DNA of 64,000 nucleotides from Thuidium tamariscinum (Eukaryota; Streptophyta; Bryopsida; Hypnales; Thuidiaceae): contig OX344753.2 of the NCBI GenBank assembly GCA_947034885.2, positions 29,709,689 through 29,773,688 of the forward strand, in the 5' to 3' direction. Each line of letters starts with the position of its first letter. Position 1 is the first letter of the stretch. Of this stretch, positions 21,513-31,470 are shown piece after piece. A program made the position numbers and the translations under genes. Below the pieces are notes generated by a model that saw only the letters and a program-made list of their open reading frames with translations, had not been told where the DNA came from and did no database searches.

Positions 21513-23168
21513 ATGTCCAACCCAATAGAAGATGGCGACGTGAGGCACAAAGGTGTTTTGGATACTCATCCAATATTCTCAGAAATGCCTAATCCCACAG
21601 AGGGTACCAGTACCTTGAGGCGAAAATCCCTTTGGGATTTGGATGATCCACAACACTTTCTAGAGCCTATATTTACAAGCGAAACAACAGGGAATGAAGC
21701 TCGATTGAAGAAAAAGAAGTCCAGGTCTGCTCATGATAAGGATCCAACATATCCTCCTTCAAGTTATATGAAGTATGCATACGAGGTGTGCCTTCAATGG
21801 TACGCTGGCAAAAGTGTACAATTTTTGGAGGCAAACTATTTGAGGGATGCTGGAACAGGCACGGAGAAGCTGACGGGGGATTTGGAGGCCCGAATCTTAA
21901 GCAAGTGTTATGAATCAGAGGACTTCAAAGACGTGGACTTAACGTACAATTCCAGATTTTGTGATTGGATGACTGATACTATTCAGGCAGTAACTTTTAA
22001 TACCAAGAAATTGATGATAGAGTTCCGTGCACCAACCACAGGACGAGTGGAAGATGAAGAGGCAAAGGAATTCCGTGCAAAGATGGAGTGGTGGCATACT
22101 GCGGCCAAGAGATTGTCAAAGTTTGGATCGAGGGGTTTCAAGTGGAAAAATGACGCTGTGAAGGCTGCATTTGCAAGAGATGGTGGAGTGAGTATCATAT
22201 GGATTCCACCCACGGCAAAGGTTGAGGCCCTCGGTGGTTTTTCTCGTGAAGGTGGCCACGGAAAGGTGCGAAAGGTTCGAATAACAGGTCTAGATACCAT
22301 TCCACCAAATATTGCTCTTGCGGGGAAAATGCCAAAAACGAAGGACTTGCGTGATCAACAGGTGGAGCGGTCCGTAGAGGCCTTGGCATGCCCTTTAAAT
22401 CATGCAGGCTTAATTAAGTTTTTTGCCTTAAACTCAATTACCATGGAAGCATATACATTGTGGTGGAATGGAGGTCATTTGGGTGACTTACTGAATGTGG
22501 ATAAGCTGGTGTCACGAACTACTGAATGGCACGAAGTACATCGAATCAGAGAACTTCCTGAAGAGAAACAAAAGGAAGTTAGCCTTTTTCGAAGGCATAA
22601 GGCAAAGTTGGCATGGACCTTGGTGTATGTGACTCACCTCATGCACCAATCATCAGTGCTACACAACGATTTATCTCCGAGAAATGTATTGTTGCACTAT
22701 CCTGATTATTCAAATGAAATAATCAACATTGGGATTTGTGATTTCGGAATTACAAGCCGTGTAAACGAAAAAGCCCCATCGCATTATGGATATCCTACCA
22801 AGGAAGAGACACGGAAGCAACAAGAGGGACGATGGTGGGTGGCTCCAGAGTTGTTTTATACATTTGGACCACCTAATTCGGATACAAGCATACCAATTAT
22901 GCAATCGAGGCATAAATATACAAAGCAGTCAGACTCGTATTCTATTGGAAAGCTGGTGGAAGCTATGAAGATTGGGGATATGTATCCTTTTGACAAAGAG
23001 ACATTCACAACGATGGATGCATGTAGGTATTTTGCTATGAAGGTGGGCCAACTCAAAAATGAAGATCTGAAGGAGAGACCAACATGTACAGAGGTGGTGA
23101 ATTTGGTCCTGGGGCCTCCATGGTATATGAAGCCTCCAACATTTGTATTGCGCGATTCCCCCCTGTAG
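21513..23168 (+). CDS. Protein-kinase-like cargo gene B
   Basis: Intact 551-residue intronless frame. Residues 1-235 are unrecognised and charged. A eukaryotic-type kinase fold follows: glycine-rich loop GGFSREGGHGKV at 241-252, candidate ATP lysine K272, catalytic loop HNDLSPRN at 384-391 (HND in place of HRD, with D386 and N391 kept), CDFG at 409-412, APE at 444-446, the helix-F aspartate in SDSYSIGKL around D474, and the late arginine R522. All residues normally needed for phosphotransfer are present, so it could be active; substrate unknown. It lies inside the transposon under the same array, TATA and leader module as the other cargo genes. Kinase domains are not part of hAT transposition machinery, so this is captured cargo or an accessory factor. 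It ends in tandem stops, TAG TGA. Confidence 0.8.
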   Translation: MSNPIEDGDVRHKGVLDTHPIFSEMPNPTEGTSTLRRKSLWDLDDPQHFLEPIFTSETTGNEARLKKKKSRSAHDKDPTYPPSSYMKYAYEVCLQWYAGKSVQFLEANYLRDAGTGTEKLTGDLEARILSKCYESEDFKDVDLTYNSRFCDWMTDTIQAVTFNTKKLMIEFRAPTTGRVEDEEAKEFRAKMEWWHTAAKRLSKFGSRGFKWKNDAVKAAFARDGGVSIIWIPPTAKVEALGGFSREGGHGKVRKVRITGLDTIPPNIALAGKMPKTKDLRDQQVERSVEALACPLNHAGLIKFFALNSITMEAYTLWWNGGHLGDLLNVDKLVSRTTEWHEVHRIRELPEEKQKEVSLFRRHKAKLAWTLVYVTHLMHQSSVLHNDLSPRNVLLHYPDYSNEIINIGICDFGITSRVNEKAPSHYGYPTKEETRKQQEGRWWVAPELFYTFGPPNSDTSIPIMQSRHKYTKQSDSYSIGKLVEAMKIGDMYPFDKETFTTMDACRYFAMKVGQLKNEDLKERPTCTEVVNLVLGPPWYMKPPTFVLRDSPL

Positions 23169-23459
23169 TGATGAATGCATTAGTTGAAGGCAAATTGTTG
23201 AGCTCTTAGAAGAAATTGTTGGCAACAATGTGAGCCTATCATTTTGTATTACTATACACGAATATATAAATTTTTCTTTGGCAAAACAAAGTGTACATAC
23301 CATTGCCTTCCATGCATTGTATTTTAAAAGTTAAAATATAATTTATCTTGGAGTCAAATTTGTCTTCACTGTGAGTTGAAATGTCATATGACATGTTTGT
23401 ATCAAGTCCATAAGATCACCTTTTTGGGGAGTATGGGGAAATAATATATTACGCAGGCT

Positions 23460-24560
23460 TTATGGGTGATTGCATGAAACACTTGTACTGCTGTGTTGCA
23501 TCATGTTTTGTGGTGACTAGTTTTTTAGCCATAACTTATGTTTTTTAGCTCCAAATGATTCAAATTTTAAAAAATGGGTACTCATAACTATTATACATCA
23601 TTTAGAATTTTTGAAGATTTAAAAAAAATATTTTACTATTTTTAAATAGCCCCCAATTTTTTGTCACATATTCCAATTTAGGGGTTTTTAGTACTATTTA
23701 GAACCCCAAAAAAAGAATTTTGAGCTGAAATTTTGAGAGAATGTTTTTTTAGTAGAATTATAGCTTACCTCCAAAGGAATTATAAAAATAGTCATTTTTT
23801 GGATGTATAGAAGTCCACAAAGAGACCTTCTTTCTACTTGCTTTTTGAAACATATTAAACATTTTTTTGGTGATTTTCTTGGTCAAGCCTTATCACCAAA
23901 AAATCTTCTCAAATGGCCAATTTTTATTTTTATTTTCAAAAATGTTTTTTATTTTTTATTAATTAGAACATTGAAGTATGTATTTTCTTCACCGGAATTC
24001 TATGTGTTCTATGTCCAAAATCCTAGTGAAGAAAAATACAACTTCAACATTTTAATTTGTAAAAAATAGAAAAAACAAATTTAATGAAATCTAAAAATTG
24101 GCCATTTGAGAAGACTTTTTGGTGATAAGGCTTGACCAAGAAAATCACCAAAAAAATGTTTAATATGTTTCAAAAAGCAAGTAGAAAGAAGGTCTCTTTG
24201 TGGACTTCTATACATCCAAAAAATGACTATTTTTATAATTCCTTTGGAGATAAGCTACAAGTCTACTAATAAAATATCCACTCAAATATTCAACTCAAAA
24301 TTCGGTTTTCTGGGTTCTAAATAGTACTAAAAACCCCACAATGTCAAAGTGTGACAAATTAACAAAATTGAATTTTAAATATCAAATGTTTTTTTTTAAT
24401 TTGTAAGAAATAAGAATAATAATTTGAGTCAAGATATCGAGGAAGTGTTTTTTTATTTTGGACACTTAGTTTTTTATTCAAAAGTTAGAGCCATCTTAAA
24501 GCGGTCAACCCAAAAAAATGCAACAAATAGTACAAGTGTTTCGTGCATTCACCCTTAATA
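23460..24560. repeat. Foldback (long inverted repeat), arms ~470 bp
   Basis: The left arm (about 23465-23935) is inverted at 24090-24560. The inner ~250 bp (around 23690-23930 and 24095-24340) are nearly identical; the outer parts are more diverged. The outer ends read GGGTGATTGCATGAAACACT on the left and its diverged complement (ending CATTCACCC) on the right. No ORF in the ~155-bp loop. It would fold into a very long RNA hairpin, a natural source of small RNAs. Confidence 0.8.
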
Positions 24561-25910
24561 TGCTCACAAATTTCATGCTCATGCCTCATGGAGTCATGGC
24601 TCTTAGCTCACAAGCTCTTTGTTGCAAGCTCTCATACTAGTGTCGTTGAAAGTGAACGTGTTCAAATTACTTGTTAAATTGTGTTAAAGGATTTTCATTA
24701 TTTTGTCATTTTTTATTTTTATTTTTTTTTAAAATATTTTGTCATATTTTTAAATAGTCACTTGATTGCTTGAAGTCAATGACATTGACATGTTTGTTGG
24801 CCCTTTAGTGTGCAATTTTTTTCCCAATAATAGACAATATTGAGTAAAATTACAATTCCCAAAATGTTATAGGTTTTTTTTGTCCATAGTACTCTATAGT
24901 ATAAGGGATTTTTTTCCTCTAGTAATTTACATCCTTAAAGATTTAAAATAGACTTAAGAGATATGGGACTTCAAACAACAAAGGACCCAAACATTTGAGA
25001 CTTCATTCACTTCAAGAGTTCAAGTTGGTAGTAATTAAATAAAATATGATGAGCCTTTATCCGTATAGTGAAACTAAAAAGTCCTTGATAATTGTATCCT
25101 CCATTTCTTTGCTCCTCAATCCTTACGTGCAAAGATTTTTAGGTGATTTTTTAGATTAGAGATGAATTAGAGATGAATTGACATGATTGACTAGTGCATG
25201 TATTCAGAATTTGAATTTTCTATTAAAAATTTCCAATCATTATGAAATATGAATTTATGAAGAAAGCTTAAAAGAAACTAATATTCAATACTTAATCCTT
25301 GAAGGGCAAAGGGGGACATAATGTACTTACTCGAAATTTTCAATGACAAATTCCCGATAGGGCAAAACTAATTTAAGTCTTCATTCTTAATACACAAAGA
25401 AAACTTTAATTTTATTTTCAAATTTTATTTATTATAAATCTGAAAAATATTACCCTAAACCTAGAGTTCTAGAATTATAGTGTGAATGTATGATAGAAAA
25501 TACCAAATAATTAGAATGATTCCAATTTTCTGGGAAGATGTTTCTATTTATGGAATGATAATAAAAGATTTATAAAATTTGAAAATTTACACATATATAG
25601 TTTTTATAAAAATGTTAAGATCCAATTTGGCCAATTTCCCTATTTTTTACAAATTGAAAAATAAAAGTGCCTATTTCCATGAGCCATTTGTATTTTTCTA
25701 GTTCACCACTTCACCTACTTAGAAACCTTTTCTACACTTTTCCTTCATCGGATATCTTCTTCTAGAAGAAATATACATTCCCTATATTTTTTATATTTTT
25801 TAAAAATTGTTTTTGTATTTTGAAAGTACTCCCGGAAAATCAAGAGTACTATGGCCAAAGTGTACCAAAACCGGTCAACCCTCCTATGAAGATAGGCTGT
25901 TTGTTTGTTT

Positions 25911-26204
25911 GTTACGTTGAGATCTCCCGGACCGTGAGTCCCCCGGGTGCGTGTTTGGTACCATTGGAAAGCCCTCGGCGAGGAGGGGTGCACGGGCTTT
26001 GATTCATGGTGTTCTGACCTACGGCATGAAAGTTATTGAATTTTGAAGTTTCTATATGTTACGTTGAGATCTCCCGGACCGTGAGTCCCTCGGGTGCCTG
26101 TTTGGTACCGTCGGAAAGCCCTCGGTGAGGAGGGGTGCACGGGCTTTGATTCACGGTGTTCCAACCTACGAAATGAAAGTTATTGAATTTTGAAGTTTTT
26201 ATAC
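25911..26204 (+). repeat. 147-bp tandem duplication, two copies
   Basis: Copies begin at 25911 and 26058 with GTTACGTTGAGATCTCCCGG and differ at few positions. They are GC-richer than the surrounding DNA and lie directly ahead of the Helitron-type end. Confidence 0.8.
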
Positions 26205-26237
26205 ATTTATAAAAATATTTTTTTCTTTTCTTTTAGA

Positions 26238-26264
26238 CCGTGGCAACGGCACGGGCCACCCTAG
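26238..26264 (+). mobile_element. Helitron-type 3' terminus
   Basis: A hairpin (CCGTG at 26238-26242, loop GCAACGG, CACGG at 26250-26254) is followed after six bases by CTAG (26261-26264) and then T. This is the classic plant Helitron end: a GC hairpin a few bases before CTRR, inserted before T. The 5' TC end could not be placed, but the 147-bp duplication is probably inside the element. No Rep/helicase gene, so it would be non-autonomous. Confidence 0.65.
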
Positions 26265-27601
26265 TCTTTCTTGAACTTACGATAAATGGTCTACAACATA
26301 AAATTCTTTGAAAGATCTAACATGTTGAATACTTGAATTAGAATTTGAACAATTTTAATTAAAAGAAAGTTGTCGAACTTGTCAAAATGTAGACAATTTT
26401 TTCAATTTACAACAAATTCCAAGAAGCTCAAAATAGGCCTTGGCGCCTTGTCATTAAGGAGTTAATGGCTTTACGTGTGGAGAAGTTTCTTGTGCCATTC
26501 CATGTTTGATAGTTTTGCTATAGATCTTGAATAAAGTACAAGATTTCAATTTAGAAATTTTGAATGGAAACGAAATTTAATTCCAAATATTCGGTTTTGT
26601 TACCTTTTATGAATAGCTAATTGGTTAAGTTTGAATGTCAAAATGAAGTTATAAATTTGTAATGGGAGAAACCAAGAAAATATTGAAAGGCACTATATTT
26701 TTTTATTTTCTTTAATGATTTTAGATTGGCTTACTGACATATTGGATATTTGGATGAGGAAATGGAGTTTGTCATCATGCTTTACAATAATTTGTTTATT
26801 ACATTTTGGAAGAATGGATGTGAATTCATTTATTCATGGTATATTTAACTTCTTTATCTTATATACTATTATAGATTGAATTCCTTTATTTTGTTTTGTT
26901 TGCAATATTTTCAAAGAAGGAAGAAAATGATAGATAGTACTGAACTATGTTGTTTAGAAATCATTTAAACCATAGGGATGGTCAATTATGTTATTCCATC
27001 AACACTTTTTTGCCATTTTGGCATGTACAATAATTTTCTACCTTTGCCTATTTACAATTTATTTCCCTTATCATATATAATTTGAATAGTTTTAAAACCT
27101 TTTAATACAGTATCAAATTTGTTTTTTTCGTAAATATAGAAGAAGACTACTATTTTTTAACTACTTGCAAAACCATTTCTAGATACATGAGAGGTTCCTC
27201 AGAAATAAATTATTGAAAATAGATATCTTTTTTTTGGTGAACTATTATCTTCAAAGATTATAGAAAGTTACAACACAAAGGATTTTTCGATTTCAACCAT
27301 ACAAAATTCTTACAAATTTGGGACTTCACGACTTTAGGGGATGCTAACTTCGTAGAAGTCACTGAACTAATCATTAACCAGTAAATGGCCAGGGCCTATT
27401 TTGAGCTCCTTCGAATTTGCTTTCATTAAAACGGAATGTAAACATTTTCATAAGTTTTTATTATTTCACTCTTGATTAGAAATGACAAACATTATCATCA
27501 AAGGTTGCATAGGAAAAAAAATATATCACTTATAGAGTGAAAGACTATAATATTTGATAATGAAGGTGTTAAAACAACAAAAGAACTAGAAGCCCCAAAC
27601 C

Positions 27602-27770
27602 CGAAGGCGCGGTCGCCCATCCCGCAAACGCGCACCCGTGGTCGCGCACCCGCGGTCGCACCCCACGAACGCGCACCTTCCTGGACTCGCGGTCGCCTTG
27701 AATGCGCAGTCGCCCTTGCGCACGCGCCCTAGGCGACTGCGGGTACTTAAGTAGTCGCCCCGACCCGTAG
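27602..27770 (-). repeat. GC-rich array 5' of cargo gene C
   Basis: Units mostly read CGCGGTCGC on the + strand, with GCGCACCC spacers. The final unit GGCGACTGCGGG is followed by the TATA-like box. Confidence 0.7.
27744..27751 (+). promoter_or_regulatory. TATA-like box of cargo gene C
   Basis: TACTTAAG, identical to that of gene B and in the same position relative to the array. Distance to the ATG at 28086 is about 335 bases, longer than in the relatives; a 5' UTR intron is possible. Confidence 0.45.
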
Positions 27771-27814
27771 TCCACCTCCCTTGCTTTGCGCATTGACCTT
27801 CACCCACTTAGATG

Positions 27815-27828
27815 TGGCTGATTGCGTG
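27815..27828 (+). promoter_or_regulatory. Shared leader motif (gene C)
   Basis: TGGCTGATTGCGTG, 71 bases after the TATA-like box, preceded by TTCACCCACTT. Confidence 0.5.
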
Positions 27829-28085
27829 CCCGTGAGCAAGGGATTCCATACTTCACGTCGGGATTTGCCATTTTTGCGCTCGAGCTCTGCACATGCTTGG
27901 CATACTGTTATGTATGAGTATGTGCCTTTTTTTTTATAAAATTTTTTTTTTGTAAATGCATATAGGTTTGTAAATGTGTAGTTTGCTTGTTCTAGGGATT
28001 TAGGTTTTTAGAAAAGAACATTTTAGTCGTAGAACAATTAGTTAAGTTAACCATAGAGTAGCATAGTACTCAGGTAGCAATAGTT

Positions 28086-29582
28086 ATGGAGGATGAGACT
28101 GGAGCAGCCCAGCCTAGTACAGGTAAACCATTGACTTCACCACAGAAGAGGGCAGCTCGAGACAAGGACCGTAAAAGGAAGGGGAAATGTCACAAGAAGT
28201 GAGTGCCTCTCCTTCAACATCTAAAAATCAAGGCTTTTTTGGGTTGGAGGACTGAACCTGAGCCTTGGACTTACAAAACAGTCAACAAATATGTTGATTG
28301 GTGCCACATCAACAAGTTGTTTCCACATTGGCGCCACAAGATTCATTTGGGGCAAAACAAGGCCAATCTTGCATATTGCAAAGATGAAGACTTCACACTC
28401 AGATGCTTGGAAGTATGGATGAGGTTGTATGGGGAGACCAAGCCATATAGAAACGACAATTTCTGTTTCTTCCTGGTCCAAATGGTGTATGCTGAAAACA
28501 TATTGAAGAAAAAAGTGGACTGGTCAACATTGAAGGAGCTTCTAGTTGGAGACCATGTGGAAGAAGCATTTATTGTGGCAGAAGGTGAAACAATTGATGT
28601 GAAGAAGTCATTGGCACGAGTGAAGCCTGGGAAGTTAGCTGTTTTGGATGAAGACGTAGTATGGTCGCCTAATTCTAGCTCGGATGAACACACCCATGAA
28701 TACGATGGGTATAATTTCCAGAGCGACGATGAGGATGTTGGCATGGGCGACCAAAAAAAGGCCTTGGAGTTGGAACTTGCCAAGAAAGGCAAAAGAAAGG
28801 TGGAGGACCGAGGGACTCCATCAAACATCCCAAAACAAGTCAGGGAGGGTCATGAGCATATGGAAGTAGGCCAAAAAATTGTTGAAGGCCTCCAAGATGG
28901 GAGAGTAGGTGATGGAGAAGAGAGTGTGGACATTATCCAAGCTCAATTAGATTCAGCAATTGAGGCCTTGGATTTGGTGAAAAGACATGTGTTAGAATTG
29001 CGCCAAATAAGAGCATTGGAACTTAGTGCTGGCACAACTGCACACACCATCCCTATGTTGAAGGAAGAGATGAAGGCCATACATAGGGCCATCTCTGAAA
29101 ATGACGAGCGCCTAGCTTCTATGAAAAAAAATAGAGATCTTTATTACAAGAAGAAACAAGAGAAGCGTGGACACCCAATGGACGTGTATGCCATACTTCA
29201 ACAAAAATTGAGAATTCTTGAACGCGAACGTTGGCGGGTGCACAATGACGTAAGAGTCCTCAATCGGCAAATAGATGAGGAAGAAAAGACCAACTACGTT
29301 GCTGCTCTACAATGTGCCTCAGAGCTAGATTTTCTTGCTATGGCTCCTCAATACGGTACCACAGAAGAAGAAGTATCAGTATTGCAGAAACTTGTAAAGC
29401 TACATGAGAAGAAATTTGTGGAATCAGTGAAAGAGGTGGGACAATTGGATTCACAAATTAAATTTGAGCACGCTTGGATGAAGTGGAAAGTGCGTACTAC
29501 AGCTCGAGGTGTTACTCGTAAAGACCTTGAAGAGATAGGTCCAGAACCCAAAGAAGAAGATTTTTGTAATACCACACGTTGA
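28086..29582 (+). pseudogene. Cargo family member C, one nonsense codon
   Basis: From the ATG at 28086 the frame is 498 residues with a single TGA at codon 39 (28200-28202). The flanks align without gaps to gene D, where the matching residue is arginine in THRKRLHVL, so CGA changed to TGA is the simplest explanation. The bases around the stop also match a splice donor (GTGAGT), but an intron there would break the alignment. Domain: V70-DWCH with NKLFPHW and NKANL, ending in KVDWST at about 143-148. An acidic linker follows and then long coiled coil (about residues 280-420), with no RING finger. If the stop is not bypassed, only a 38-residue peptide or a product from an inner start would be made. 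Stop codon of the frame: TGA. Confidence 0.65.
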
Positions 29583-31470
29583 AGTGAAGTATTATAGGGT
29601 TGTGCTTTGATTTTGCGTTTTGGACAAATGTGTCTAATTTTAGGATGTAATTTTTTGGTAATTAATGTAAAAAGCAATTTTCGGAAAAAATGTGCAAGTC
29701 GTGAGGATATTTTATTGAAGATGTGAAATAGTATTATGATAGTTTAGGACATAACCACTTGAATAATTGTTCCACCAATTGAAAACCCTACCCAAATCAA
29801 TATAAAATCAATTATTTTCTGTTGTTTAGGAGTTAGGACATTGTAATGACAAATGTTTATCTATAAAAAAGAACCAATAATGATTAACTTCTAAAGGAAG
29901 AATGTCAAATTTTTCGAAAAATTACTTTGTGGTGCCATTCCTGTTGCATTCATCCAAAAGAAGACTTTTTTTTCCATAATATCCAACCGTAGGATCTTGT
30001 ACTTTGCTTGCCTAAGATCATGTGGTGAAATGTTTAGGAAGTTTGACCGGACAGATTGAAAGATATGGCCATCGAAAGTTCGAAATAAAGTTTTCCGAGA
30101 TGCAATGCCTATAAATGGAGAATACAAAATACTAATTACATTCATTTGCTAGAAGAAATACTTCATGTTTTTATGGTGGAATGAAAGTGGAGTTTTAAGA
30201 AAAATAGATTAGGTACATTTCCAATTTCCAGTTGTGGTAATAATAAAAAAATTATGATATTTTTTAGCAAACTTTGATAATCTTTTTGGCATAGTAAATT
30301 AACAGTCATTGATAAAAAGAGAACTTTCTAAAAAAAATTGTGTGACAAAGTTCACTTATTTTTTCCAAAGATCCGTTTGAGAATTGAGATTTCAAGCTTC
30401 TGATCAAAAGTAATGTGCAAAAATCATAGAAGGCTTCAAAGGCCAAAAAATTACCAAAAACTTCAACATTATTTCTCCTTTTTATCCATAAATTTTGAAA
30501 TAAAGATCCAAATGTCAAATCAATTCTTGGACATTTAATTGAACTTCAATTCAACCCTTTTTTTGGTTTAGAAATTTCCTTCAAAAATTCATTTATTATA
30601 CCTAATGGATGTCCGAAGTGTGTTGATTTGGTTTCAAATTATATGATTTCTAATTATAACATGGATTCTAGACTTTGTAGAGAATTCAAATAATACGTGA
30701 TTTTTTGAAAAATGAATCTATATTTGTACAATCCTAGGTTTACAAATACATTTGCCTATGGTTTTCAAAGAACATAAAATTAGGAAAATAAATTTTCCTC
30801 TAATATGTCAATGAACAATGAATTATGGAAAAACAAAATTCATGAGACATATTTTGTCTATATTATTCCATAAAAGTATGTATGTAAAAAAAAAATTTGA
30901 ACCTTCAACTTCTCTCATTGTTCATTTTTTGATATTTATCATATAAATTATTAGAATAAAAAAATGCGGTCTTCTTGTATGGGATTTAATGATCAAAGTA
31001 CCTTTCTTTCATTCAAAAATAAAACCGACGTAGGCTACTTCTTTCCATGATCCAACATGAAAGAGTACTTTGTTATAAAACAAGAATAAAAAACAAATCA
31101 ATTTCCTTAATACAAAGATTCAATTCGTATTTATAGAAATGAAGCCATTCACTATTTAGACAAGTGCAAACAATAGAATTTCTATACAGTAAGGTAAAGC
31201 CGAAAAAAAAGTATATATTAAAAAGAGATAAACACAAAATTGTTATGAAATAACAATTAATGAAGAAAACCTACTAGAATCCATCAAATAAAACTATAAC
31301 AATAACACATAGGCTAATACTTCACAATGCAAATAGTGATGAAGTTCCATCGTATTATCGTATAAGAAGACTCTAAGAGCCTTCTTTTATATATATAGTA
31401 TGACGAAAAGTCACAAGTGACCTAGATGATTACGAGGCTAGCTATAGAACCATAGTTAGCATCTTAAACC
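29583..31470. other. Gene-free AT-rich stretch between genes C and D
   Basis: Common 3' side of the convergent genes C and D. No ORF of note. Contains one copy of a dispersed repeat (29960-30080). Confidence 0.5.
29960..30080 (+). repeat. Dispersed repeat (partner 57740-57850, inverted)
   Basis: AACCGTAGGATCTTGTACTT and the following ~90 bases recur reverse-complemented at 57740-57850 with roughly 80% identity. Class unknown. Confidence 0.6.

Larger units (their letters stand above)
23169..27600. other. Gene-free AT-rich stretch
   Basis: No credible gene. It contains a foldback repeat (23460-24560) and a Helitron-type end with a tandem duplication (25911-26264). Confidence 0.5.

Noticed and set aside
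28200-28206. Splice donor GTGAGT explaining the stop in cargo gene C
   Set aside because: The sequence after it aligns without a gap to genes A and D, so it is coding; removing it would delete part of the family domain.
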